Source: Caenorhabditis elegans (lineage: Eukaryota > Nematoda > Chromadorea > Rhabditida > Rhabditidae). From it: a stretch of 64,000 nucleotides of DNA. The notes beneath the pieces are model-generated. The model did no database searches. It had not been told where the DNA came from and was given only the letters and a program-made list of their open reading frames with translations. Positions 1 through 10,201 of the stretch are shown here, piece after piece (position 1 is the first letter of the stretch; every line of letters begins with the position of its first letter). A program made the translations under genes and the position numbers. The DNA is taken from NCBI RefSeq assembly GCF_000002985.6, contig NC_003282.8:2604001-2668000 (forward strand), in the 5' to 3' direction.

Positions 1-830
1 GGGGTAAGGTGTTCGAAAATTGAACCTTCACGGGATAGAGGGGGGGGAGGTCTGGTGATGTTTTTAAAAACTTAGAAAACATTTTAAAAATCGAAAAAAA
101 AAACAACAAGTTTATTTGGTTTTTGAGGTCTTAAAGTGGAATGATCTTTTTTAAAAATGCAGAAAATCGTGGTTAATTTTTTTTTTCGAATAAAACATGG
201 AAAGCTGGCCTAACTTCTTTACTGGTGGCCTAGAATTCTCAAACTCACAAAAATTATAATTCAGCTCCCCGAGAGCTTTAATTTGAGTATAATCATGGCC
301 AGGTTCCGATGGATTTAAAGAATTTTGGGTCCCGCCAGGAGGTTACTGTAGGTGTTCGTGATTTTCGCGGTAAGACCCAAACATAGGCATGATTATACGC
401 AAATGAAAGCTCTAGAAGAGCTAATATCAGATATTTCACTAAAATTTTATAGTATTAGGATCTCGAAAGAAATAATACTAGAATGAATTAAAAATGTCGC
501 TTCAAGACCTTGTTTCACTCTCAAACTTCAATTTTACCGAATTTTTATAAGAAATTTGAATTTAGCTTGTCCAGAGCTTTGATTTAAGTATAATCATGAC
601 TATGTTCCCGTTATTTCAAACAATTTTTGGTCCCGCCGCGAGGTTACTGTAGGTGTTGTGATTTTCGTGGCGAGACCCAAATTTTCCCAACTTGAGCAAA
701 GGTGGTCATGATTATACTTAAATGAAAGCTCTCGATGAGCTGAATTCGAATGTTCAAGTTTCAAAATTTTCTAGGTCACCACTGAAAAGTTAGGCCATCA
801 ATTAATATTTTAAATTTTTTCGTTTTTCAG
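1..830. other. Intronic sequence of epg-9 with two hairpin repeats
   Basis: No exon is visible here. Two copies of the TATAATCATG hairpin family lie at about 263-422 and 561-745. Each has outer arms (AGCTC...AGAGCTTTNATTTAAGTATAATCATG and its complement) around inner arms (GGGTCCCGCC.../...GACCC) and a short TTACTGTAGG loop. The rest is AT-rich intron ending at the acceptor at 830. Confidence 0.7.
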
Positions 831-2874
831 GTTCGCGTGAACTCTACGGAGCTGGCGATGTGCGTCGACGAGGACATTCGTCAATTCAAATGTGAAGTGG
901 AAGAAGCCACGTGCTCTGGCTCGATACCACGTCGCACGCCGACAGTCGGAAGTCCGACAGACAGTGCGATTCCACTTTTGTCCGCACAAATCGGACTCCA
1001 ATTTTATACAAAATCCAAAAAGCCCAACTCTGTCATTGGAACAGCCGTCACGTGGTTCGGAGGTGCGGCGGCAACTGCTACCGGCGCCACGGTCGCCGAC
1101 GATGGAACGTCATGGGAAGAATGGAAGCTTATCTTGGGTAGGTTTTTAAATTTCCAAAAAAAAAAATGAAAAATCGATAAAATACGTTCTCTAATGAAAA
1201 AAAAATTTATCTTAAACCAAAAAATGTCTGAAAAAAAAACAATAATTGTTTCGAAAAAATATTGTTTTTTTGTAAAAAATTGATTTTTAACTAAACACGA
1301 ATTCACGTCACGGCCCGGCAAAGGGTACATCAGTGTAAACGCGCTCTACTGATAATTGCAGTTTAGCTAGGTTTGGGCGCGTTTTAAGGAAAAAAGCTTT
1401 GGTCCAAAAAATTTTGAATTTATTTTCGAACATTTTTTATATGCATATCATCACAAAAAATCTCTTGGCGAATTCAAATATTTTTTCCCGCCTTTTTTTT
1501 GAAAATTTTCGAGGCGTTGGTCGAGAGCGAATACACGTGGAATTTCTGGCTTCCCTCATAAATTGAAATGGAAGAGTTTTTGCCGAACTAGGCCATTTTG
1601 GCTCGGTCATATCTGGGGTCGATTTACGGCGCGTTGCGTGTCGCGTCACGGCTCGATTTTAGTTGTAAAACTAAATTTATTTGTCCGTGTCTTTCCCACG
1701 CATTGTCCGGCGGGCGATTGTCAATGGAGCGCGAAAAATTCAATGAGGAAGGCCAGAACCCCGTGAATTTTTTTTAAAGAAACTTTAACATAAATTTTTC
1801 AAAAACATGCAAAAAAAGTTTTAAAAATCGATATTTTATCGATTTTTCACGACTTTTAAACTCAAATTTCCCCAAATTTTCAGACGTTTTCCGTGTCGAA
1901 TCGATAGATGAGCTTCAAAAAATGCGTCAACGCGTCGCTGACGATATTGGCGAAAAAGTGCTGGATATTTGCGAGCACATTAATCACAATCACTATACGC
2001 CGAAAATGCCGACGAAAACCGAGATTCCCGAGATTTTCGAGACGAAATTCTCGGATTGCCAACCGTATTTGTTCAAGATTCGACGACAGGCTGTTCCACG
2101 TACGTTTTAAGTTGGAAATTCGAATTCAGCTAGCCGAGAGCTTTCATTTAAGTATAATCATGACTATGTTGGGGTCTCGCCGCGAAAATCACGGAGACCT
2201 ACAGTAGCCTCGTGGCGGGACCCAAAATTTTTCAAAATCATCGGAACCTGGTCATGATTATACACAAATTAAAGCTCTCTCTCTCGGTGAGCTAGATAAT
2301 AATTTCGTAATTAATTTTTTTCGAAATTTTCGTAAAATGGGTCTCGGCACGATTTTTTTTTGCGAAATTCTAAAATTTTCAAAATAGTTTATAACTTCCC
2401 GCGTTATTAACACCTATTTTGAAATATTCTGTGAAAAATCTGGTAATGTGAGTTTTAGAAAAATTTAGAATGTTGAGAATCTCGAGAATAAGAGAAATCG
2501 TGTCGAGACTCATTCGTCTTCAAATTTTTTAAAATTTTATAAAATTATTCGGAATCAGCTCGCCGAGAGCTTTGATTTAAGTATAATCATGACAAGATTC
2601 CGATTATGTTGGGTCTCACCACGAAAATGACGACAACCTACAGTAACCACGTGGCGAGACCCAAAATTCTTCAAATTCATCAGAACCTGGTCATGATTAT
2701 ACTCCAATTGAAGCTCTCGGCGAGCTGAATTTAATTTTTCTGGTTTTGAAACTTCTAGGCCACCAGTAGAAAAGTTAGGCCAGCTTTTAATTTTTTTTTG
2801 TTGCAGAAATGGAGCACAAACAATCGCTGGCTCAAGTGGCACTATCGCGTTGGAAAGATATCCTTGCTGTCTAA
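831..2874 (+). CDS. epg-9: ATG101 homologue EPG-9, 3' part (5' exons lie outside the window)
   Basis: Exons 831-1137, 1884-2099 and 2807-2874 join in one frame and end in TAA, giving 196 residues. The reading enters at an intron acceptor (TTTTTCAG), so the amino-terminal part (about 65 residues by comparison with human ATG101) lies upstream of base 1. The fragment begins VRVNSTEL, like VRVSSEEL of human ATG101, and carries KMPTKTEI...QPYLFKI, matching KMPTQSEV...QPYLYKI. This is the HORMA-fold subunit of the ULK1/UNC-51-EPG-1 (ATG13) initiation complex. A Trp-Phe pair (TWFGG) lies where the family has its WF finger, followed by a Gly/Ala/Thr-rich insertion absent from the human protein. Both introns carry repeats. 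The next gene, vamp-7, is on the same strand 1.2 kb away. Confidence 0.9.
1510..1770. repeat. Dispersed ~250-bp repeat, inverted relative to a copy at 51.8-52.0 kb
   Basis: Lies inside an epg-9 intron. It shares long matching stretches with the reverse complement of 51790-52040, including TTACGGCGCGTTGCGTGTCG, CATAAATTGAAATGG, GGCCTAGTTCGGC-type and CAATGGAGCGCG segments. The two copies are in inverted orientation about 50 kb apart. There is no coding potential beyond chance frames. Confidence 0.7.
2124..2730. repeat. Two TATAATCATG hairpin elements in an epg-9 intron
   Basis: Copies at 2124-2293 and 2552-2730. Each starts CAGCT(A/C)GCCGAGAGCTTT and ends with the complement AAAGCTCTCGGNGAGCT. 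Inside, a second palindrome pairs GGGTCTC(G/A)CC(G/A)CGAAAA with its complement around CTACAGTA(G/A)CC. The two copies have the same layout but differ at many bases, so the insertions are old. Confidence 0.75.
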
Positions 2875-4060
2875 AAAAAATCTGCCTCCTCCCGAAATTA
2901 CTCATTTTTTGTCCAAATTTTCCAACTTGTTTTAGGTTTTTGCGATTTTCTCCGAGCTTCCTCACCCCAAAATTTTTCCGCCCACGCCTCCCATTCCTTG
3001 TGTGTATTTTTTGTACATTCTTCCAATCTTCTCTAAAAAATATGTGTAAAAATTTGAAATTTTTTTGTAAAAAATCCCAGTTTCTTTCTGTAAAATCTAG
3101 TTTTTTTTTTGGATTCTTCTCCATTTTTTTCATTGTTCTCTGTGCATTTTACTCAATTTTTTCACTTTTTTTTTCATCACCAAATTGATTTTTTTGTCTA
3201 CTTTTTTTCCTTTTCTCCGCATTTACCTTACAAAAACCTCTTCCCTTAGGGGAATTCCACCACTGAAATTACCTCTTTTCTGCCTGAAAAATTGGAAGAA
3301 AATTTTCGATTTTTTCGTTTACGGGACCCCTCGCACTCTCTTCACTCTTCACACTATTTCCCAAAATTTTCCCAAAAAAAAAAAAAATTTTCTCTGATAA
3401 GCCACCCACTTCCCTCCAATTTTTTTCCATTTGTGTTGATTTTTTAATGATTAAAAAATGTTTTTAAGCAACGTTTTTCAGTTTTTTTGGATTCGAATAA
3501 GTTGCGAAGTCTTTGAAAAATGATATTTCTTTGCATGAAATAAATTTTAGAAAAATTTTGGCGAAAAATCTGAATTTTCATTGATTTTTTTCGACTTTCA
3601 CTCAATTTTCCAGTCCGTAGTGATCTATTGCATATGAAAATTAAAAAATAAGCGCGAAAATCAATTAAATTCTCAACTAATTACCGTAGTGATTTAAAGG
3701 CGCATGTCGTTAGTCTTAACTTGGGTCTCGAAACGACAACTTTTATTTTCAAATTTATTGACTTTAAAATTTATTTTTAACATTTTAATGGATTTCTGAT
3801 GCTTTTTAATAGATTTTTCGCTTAAAAACTTTGAAACTTCTTCCTAATCTCTCTTTTTTTCACCATTTTCTATCGATGAATCATTCAAAAAGAAGGAAAA
3901 AACGAGTTTTTTGTTCTCAACGAATAATGTGATGGTTTTCTCTATAAATTTCGCCATTTTCGACGAATTTTTTTTTTGTTTTCTTCTTGAAAGTGAGCCT
4001 AAAATCATCGATTCTTGCAATTTTTTCAACCAAAAAATTCCATTTTTCAGCCCCTCCAAC
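2875..4060. other. Intergenic region: epg-9 3' UTR and upstream region of vamp-7
   Basis: T-rich DNA with no supported exon. A trans-splice-type acceptor (CATTTTTCAG, ending at 4050) lies 10 bases before the vamp-7 ATG, so the vamp-7 mRNA probably receives a spliced leader and most of this stretch would be outron. Confidence 0.6.
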
Positions 4061-5991
4061 ATGCCGGGCCGTGTGATGTCAGTGGTCTTGTGCCGACCGA
4101 CAGTTTCCGGCGATATTGTTCCAATTGCAATGGGAAATTGTGAAAATATGGACGAGGCAACGAAATTTAACGACGTAAAGCCGCCAAATGGTACAGAATT
4201 TTGAAGAAAATCCCAAAAATTATTGATTTTTGCAGATAGTGACGTCATCCGCCTCGTAAAATCGCGTGTACGGACGTATTTTAATAACGATGGAGTCATT
4301 GAGCTCGATGGAGGGTTGGTTTTTTACAATTTTAAGCTAAAAGACTTTAAAACCATCGGAAAAAAAACCAGAAAAACGACAAAAAATCAACCTGAAATTT
4401 GAAATTTCGTGGCCGCGACGCGACCGCAACGCGTGGTCTCAAAAAATCGATAATTCTTTCAGATATCACCTATATTTCGTCGTTGTCATCGAAACATTCT
4501 CCAATATGGTCTACTGTTGTGTGGGAGAAGCCGGAATGGGAATCGAGGAGGCTCTGGAATTTTTGAACTCAAAAATTCGATCAATAATGGATTATTCGAA
4601 TATTCAAATGGTCATCGCGCAGTCGAATGCCTACGATTTGCTGGGACATTTACAACCGGATATTTTGAAATTTATTGTGAGTTTTTCCGTATTTTTTCAT
4701 CTAAATTTGGATTTTTTTTTGCAGAAACAGCACAACGAGACGTTCCCCACGGCGCAACAGCAGCGAATGATTGATATTCGCCGGCAAGTTGACGATGTTC
4801 GGCAGGTAATTAGGGGAAATTATCGATTTTTTAAAAATCAAATTTCCGTAATTTCAGGTGATGGCGGACAATGTCGAGCGAATTATGGAGCGCGGGGAGC
4901 GTCTGGAGAATATGGAAAATCGAACGGAAGCGCTGAGAACCTCGGTTAGGACAATTTTCCACGAAAAATTGCGAACACGGCTCGCACTGCAACTTTTTCC
5001 TCACGAGGGACGAGGAAAAGTGGTTTCTAGGCCATGGCCGAGGGGCCGACAAGTTTCAGCGGCCATTTATCTTGCTTTGTTTTCCGCCTGTTTTCTTTCG
5101 TTTTTCACTGATTTTTTTCGTTTTTTCTTAATAAAACTGATAAATAAATATTTTTTGCAGATGCTACAACAATTTCCAAGTAAAAAATTATGTATTCAGT
5201 GGGCAAGCAGCGGTTAAAGTGGTCAATGTAAATTGATGGATTACGGGAATACTAAACCTAAACTTTTTCTGAAACATGATATATATGCTGCTTAGATGCT
5301 GAAAGTACCTGATTTTCATAACGAGACCGCTGAAAAAGTTTTGAGGTTTCCCAAAATTCAACTTTTTTGGTGAAAAAGCCGAGATTTTCGCACAAAAAGT
5401 TGAATTTTGAAAACCTCGAAACTTTTTCAGCGGTCTCGTTATAAAAATCAGGTACTTTCAGCATCTAAGCAGCATATGTATCATGTTTCAGAAAAAATTT
5501 AAGTTTTGTATTCCCGTAATCCATCATATTACAATGCCCACTTTCACCGCTGCTTGCCCACTGAATACATGATTTTTACTTGGAAATTGTTTTAGCATCT
5601 GCAAAAAATATTTATTTATCAGTTTTAATAAGAAAAAACGGGAAAAAGCTGTGAAAAACAAAAGAAAACAGGCTCAAAACAAAGCAAGATAAATGGCCGC
5701 TGAAACTTGTCGGCCCCTCGGCCATGGCCTAGAAACCACTTTTCCTCGTCCCTCGTGAGGAAAAAGTTGCAGAGGGCTCCCAAATTGGCGGGAATTCATT
5801 TTTTTTTGGATTTTTCACCATTTTTCATCAGAATTTTTCTTCAGGCAACATCATTCAAATCCACTGCCCGCCGTGTCCAACGTCATTTCTGCCAGAAAAA
5901 CCTGAAATGGACCCTAATTCTTCTGCTCGTCGTCACCATCATCGTCGCCGCCATTGTGCTCACAATTTTGCACAAAAATGGTGTTATATGA
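4061..5991 (+). CDS. vamp-7: Longin-domain R-SNARE, VAMP7 orthologue
   Basis: Six exons (4061-4190, 4236-4314, 4463-4676, 4725-4805, 4858-4944, 5845-5991) give a 245-residue frame ending in TGA. Residues 1 to about 120 form a longin profilin-like domain. Next comes an R-SNARE helix with the family pattern RRQVDDVRQVMADNVERIMERGERL, here split over exons 4 and 5, with the zero-layer arginine in the ERGERL stretch. A single carboxy-terminal transmembrane segment follows (TLILLLVVTIIVAAIVLTIL) with only a few lumenal residues, as expected of a tail-anchored vesicle SNARE. The known family role is late endosome/lysosome and secretory fusion. A trans-splice acceptor 10 bases upstream supports this ATG. 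Intron 5 is 900 bases because it holds a 790-bp palindromic element. Confidence 0.93.
4985..5774. mobile_element. Palindromic foldback DNA element, copy 1 (in vamp-7 intron 5)
   Basis: A 790-bp near-perfect inverted repeat beginning CACTGCAACTTTTTCCTCAC and ending with the complement, GAGGAAAAAGTTGCAGAG. The arms contain GGCCATGGCCGAGGGGCCGA and the centre pairs TTCAGCGGTCTCGTTAT with its complement. No transposase frame is present, so it is a non-autonomous foldback element of the MITE kind. Related copies lie at 33704-34495 and 41816-42457. All three are in introns. Confidence 0.85.
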
Positions 5992-6435
5992 GTGTGTGAA
6001 AAGTATCGATTTCCTCTTTGATTTCCATTTTTCTACGAGTTTTTGCTGATGTTTTAACTTTTTTTTTTTTTGATTTTTTTGTCAAACCGTCAAAACTAAT
6101 GTTCAATTCACCCCTGTTGATGTGCTTCTGTATTTTCCTGTTTTTTTTTTCGCCATTTTTTTGTACTTATTTTGCCATTTTTCACTATAAACTTGTATTT
6201 TTAAACTGAAAATAATGTTTTTTACCATTAAAAAAAAAGAAAAAAAATGATGACCCAGTCCCGAATTTCCACGTGGCGCCCTAATTACGTGTGCCACGTT
6301 GGCACTTTGTTTTTGCGCTGATTATTTTTAGTTTTCACCTCATTTTTACAAAATTTCCCATTCCCCTTTCAATTTTACAGTTTTCACTTGATTTTTATGC
6401 TTTTCAGGTATTTTTTTTGCTGAAAAATCGAGAAA

Positions 6436-8313
6436 ATGGCTTCAAATAAGGTATATTTTAGTATTTTAGCGGAATTTTCTCCTCGAATCTATAGCTTAAA
6501 TTCCAGAAAAATCAAGCCAGCGGCGGCGACCAAAAGCTGGCACAATCGGAAAGCGGAGTCGAGCTGAAAACCCTCCTGCAACTCATCGGCAAGGCCATCG
6601 AAGCGGCGCCGGCGACCGATGAACCCGCCGAGCCAGAATTGCCACGTTTCATGCGAAACAATGATAATTATCACGATCAACGGCGGCAATTCGTCGTCAC
6701 GTTGTCCGAGATTTTGATGGTTCCTGTCGAGAAATATCCGAAATACAATTTTGTCGGCCGAATTCTCGGGCCACGTGGCATGACGGTGAAGCAGTTGGAG
6801 AAGGAGACCGGCTGCCGCATCTTTGTGAGAGGAAGAGCTTCCACCACGGCGGTTAGTACAGGATTTGCATGGAATTTTAGTTGAAAATCCGGAAAAATCC
6901 AGGAAAAACTTTGTTGATATACATATTTTAGCGCTAATTTTGAACCAAAATTAGATTTTCTTGAGAAATTCTCCAATTTTTATGGATTTTTCTAGAGAAT
7001 TAAGTTGAAAATTAAAGATTTAACTTATTTTTCACATTTTCAACCTGAAAATTGCTTTAAAATCTGTGAAAATCTGTGAAAATCAGTGATAATCGGGAGA
7101 AAATAGCGATTTTAGAATCGAAAAACCATTCGAAATTGCAAACAATGCTCCGAAATCCCGCATGCGCGTGTTGTTTAGCGTGGCGCGGAACATTAAATAT
7201 TTGAATCTTGAACTTTTATTTATCGATTTTTGCAGTCCAACCCGGAAAGCAAGCCAAACAAATCGACACCAAGCTTCTCCAAACCGTCATTATCGATTAT
7301 TTCGAGAAACGCGTTGACTGAAGAGCCGCTGCACGTCTACATCGAATGCCAAGATACTCAGTCAGCGGCACAGGCGAAAATGGCTCATGCCGTGGAAGTC
7401 ATTCAGAGATTATTGTCGCCGCCGGTAAAAAAAATTATTTTTAAAAGATATTAATTGAAAAATAAACGATATAAATTCCAGAAAGATGGGAAGGATGAGC
7501 TGAAGCGACAACAGTTGGTGGATATTTCGCTGATCAATGGGACTTATAGAGTTACAAGCACATCCAATGAGCATGTTGGTGCGTTGAAAACTAACTTGAA
7601 ACTTGAAACTTCTAAAATTTAATTTTTTTAATTAAAAATCTGTATTTCAGGCCAATTCCGCCGTCCACGTTATTCAGCGGATCCGACGTCAAATTCCACA
7701 GACTTGCAGCTTCGCCCATTGGATGCTCACGGAGCATATGGAGATGTTGGATCAGTCTACGGGTTTTTTGATATTAAATTGACAGGTTTTAACCTGATTC
7801 TCTTGCAGAATCGCCCAGCAAAAGCGCATTTGGCAGAAGCCACGTGGACCGGATGCCACGTCAGAAGAGTTCGCTCACTCTGTATCCTCGCGCGAGTTTG
7901 TCACCGATATTGTGCACAAGACGAAGAATAGTCCGCGACGAGCAAACGACGCGATTTTCAGTCTAACCGATGAGATTGTCAATGACTCGTTGAAGTGGGA
8001 AATTACAATTTTTTTTTGTTTTTGTTGTCTAAAAAATCAATAATCTTTTTTTCAGAGCCGCCCAAACACTGCTCGCCTCCCATGAATTGCTCACCTTCGG
8101 GCTTCAGGATCAGCAAAAAATGATGAAAGTTACGCAGTATGGAGCCGGTGACACCAGCAGTCGGAAAAGTAGAATTTTTGATTCCAAAAATCAATAAACT
8201 ATCGATTTTTTTCAGATCTTCCGTATCCGCCACCACTGATGTCCACTCCGATGCCGCCTCCAGGATATTCAATGTGCTATATGATGCCGCCATATTACCC
8301 ACCAAGATATTGA
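6436..8313 (+). CDS. STAR-family KH-domain RNA-binding protein
   Basis: Eight exons (6436-6450, 6507-6851, 7236-7424, 7482-7578, 7651-7762, 7809-7994, 8056-8168, 8216-8313) give a 384-residue protein. Residues about 65-180 form a KH domain of the STAR (GLD-1/Quaking/Sam68) type: [33 protein letters not shown], with the GPRG loop at 93-96, then [12 protein letters not shown]. Before the KH core there is a short QUA1-like stretch; after it come basic and Ser/Thr segments, and the tail is Pro/Met/Tyr-rich (PPYYPPRY). I recall this as Y69A2AR.32 but know no gene symbol. The family binds short RNA motifs to control splicing or translation. It starts 445 bases after vamp-7 with a TTTTCAG acceptor at about 6408, so joint transcription with vamp-7 is possible but unproven. 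Confidence 0.88.
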
Positions 8314-8549
8314 TTTCTCCTGGGAAATTTCTCTACTCGAATTCTTCAAATCCTGTGTCATTTTCTCTTCGTTTTATCTGTGTTCGTTGTTCACCCTCCT
8401 CGTTTTATCCAGCTTTTATATAAACATTTCTAAATAACAAAAATTTATTGGAAAAATGGGGAAATTTAAAAGAAAGAAAGAGAGATAGAAGAGAGAGAGT
8501 ATGGTACAACATGAAACATTGATCGCATCGAGAAATCGATGATTGATTT

Positions 8550-9057
8550 TTAGTCGTCCTCCATCTTGAACGGGATCGTCGAGTGCTGCTTGCTGCGGAG
8601 AATTGCCGCTGGGCCTGAGATGGCGTTCTGAAAATGGAAAATTAATGGGAAAATCGAGGTTTCGACGAACTTTTTTGCCGAAAATCTTGCTGGTACACGG
8701 AGAGAGCATATTGTCGGATGGTGAGCCAATGTGAAGCTCCTTTTGAATATGACGACGATTACGGACGGCCGCCGGCGTCTCGTGGGGCAATGGGACGACC
8801 ACTGGAGTCTGAAAATTGGAATTTTAGGGTTTTTTAGTCGAAATTTATTTATTTTTTGAATAGAATTTATAATTTTGGATCCGCGATTCGACCGCATCGC
8901 ATAATTTTAATGCAAAAATGTAGTTTTTAAAAGAATTTCCACGAACTTTTCCCTTATTCTCCCCGACTTGTGGCTCCTCTGGCTCCTCGCTGCCCGGAGT
9001 TTTCTCCTCGACGGGCTCCTGCTGCTCCTGTTTTGGTGTGCTTGGTGCGGTGCTCAT
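8550..9057 (-). CDS. Small Ser/Pro-rich protein, function not recognised
   Basis: Three exons on the minus strand (9057-8947, 8808-8671, 8627-8550) give an intact 108-residue frame ending in TAA. The amino-terminal third is acidic and Gln/Pro/Glu-rich (STAPSTPKQEQQEPVEEKTP). The middle and end look conserved and phosphorylatable: HIQKELHIGSPSDNMLSP, then CTSKIFGKK and ISGPAAILRSKQHS, with several Ser-Pro sites. There is no signal peptide or membrane segment, so it is probably soluble and partly disordered. A TTTTCAG acceptor four bases before the ATG suggests spliced-leader addition. Its stop lies 237 bases from the STAR gene's stop on the other strand, and a minus-strand AATAAA sits near 8449-8444, so the two 3' UTRs probably meet or overlap. 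Confidence 0.75.
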
Positions 9058-10201
9058 TCTTCTGAAAATGAAAAAAAAAATACATGCGATAGTTTTGCCA
9101 AATTCGAAAATCGAATTTATAGCAAAATTTATCGAAAAAACAGTATTTTCTCTGTATAATACCGATTTTCTAATGAAAAATTGAATTTTCTATTCATTTT
9201 CCCCAAAAAAAACAACGAAAAAAACACAAAAATAGGATGAAAATTGAGAAAAACTACTGAAAATGTGAAAATAGGGACGAACAATATTTGAATCACCCCA
9301 TTTGGCGCGGTGTGCGATGGAGCGCAATTACATTGCTTTCTCGAGATTTTATCAAATAATTGTTAAAAGGAGGGTTTTAGTGGGGAAAAACAATGAAAAC
9401 AAAAATGAAAATGTTGGAATGATAAAGAAAAAAAAATGTAATTGATGATTTAGTCATTAAATTTTAAAAATTTAAAGAAAGAAATCGAAAAATTGAGCTT
9501 TACATAACATTTTTGATATAAAAAGTTCAAGCTTCAATATCTCCAAAACTATTAGAGCTACCAAGAAATTATCAACTGCAAAAATGTAGCTAACAAACAG
9601 TAGAACATATTGCCATTTGAAAACTTTTTTCTATCTCTGATACCAGCTGAGATATATTAGCTAGAAATTACCTTCTTACTTTCTGGTTCAAACGCTCATT
9701 TCTCAGTTGATATAGATGTTATTAAAAAGTTCTTAACTAAAAATTTATGCCGAATTTTATGCTCAACATTTTGTTAGTGAGCAACTTTTTGATAGCTCTC
9801 CTCCCTGTGAAGATAAACTATTTTTTATGATTTTTTTTACTATTAACTTTGGCTATTCTCTAGTTATTTATGCCCAAAGAACAATCAACATAACAAAGAA
9901 ATTTGAGAATTCATATCTTATCACTGTTAATTATTGCATTTTTAGTTTTTATTTTATGATCTTACCTCCTTTTACACACTGTTTCGTCGTTTTTGGTGCA
10001 CGTGCACGGTACACCTATAAAATGTGTGCGGAAATTGCAGAAATCGTAGTTTTTAGTTATTTTTAGTAGGAAAAATTGATTTTTTAAGAGATTTTTCATG
10101 ACAGAAAAATTTTGAACAAAATGTTGAAAAAAAATTTTTTTTTTTTTTTTGATAAAATTTTTTTTTTTTTCAAAAACTCAAAAAATCTATATTTTTCAGA
10201 A
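9058..10201. promoter_or_regulatory. Divergent intergenic region between the small protein gene and daao-1
   Basis: No exon seen. It contains a GGAGCGCAATTAC copy of the short motif family near 9318, and a diverged copy (about 9490-9800) of the repeat built around AACTAACAAAATGTAGA and GAGATATA. A long T-tract and a TTTTTCAG acceptor lie directly before the daao-1 ATG. Confidence 0.5.

Noticed and set aside
270-830. Possible first exons of epg-9
   Set aside because: No stretch matches the ATG101 N-terminus in any frame; the interval is two hairpins in intron sequence.
4945-5220. Frame running from vamp-7 exon 5 into the foldback element
   Set aside because: It is read-through into the intronic element. 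The known R-SNARE tail and membrane segment are restored only by joining to 5845.
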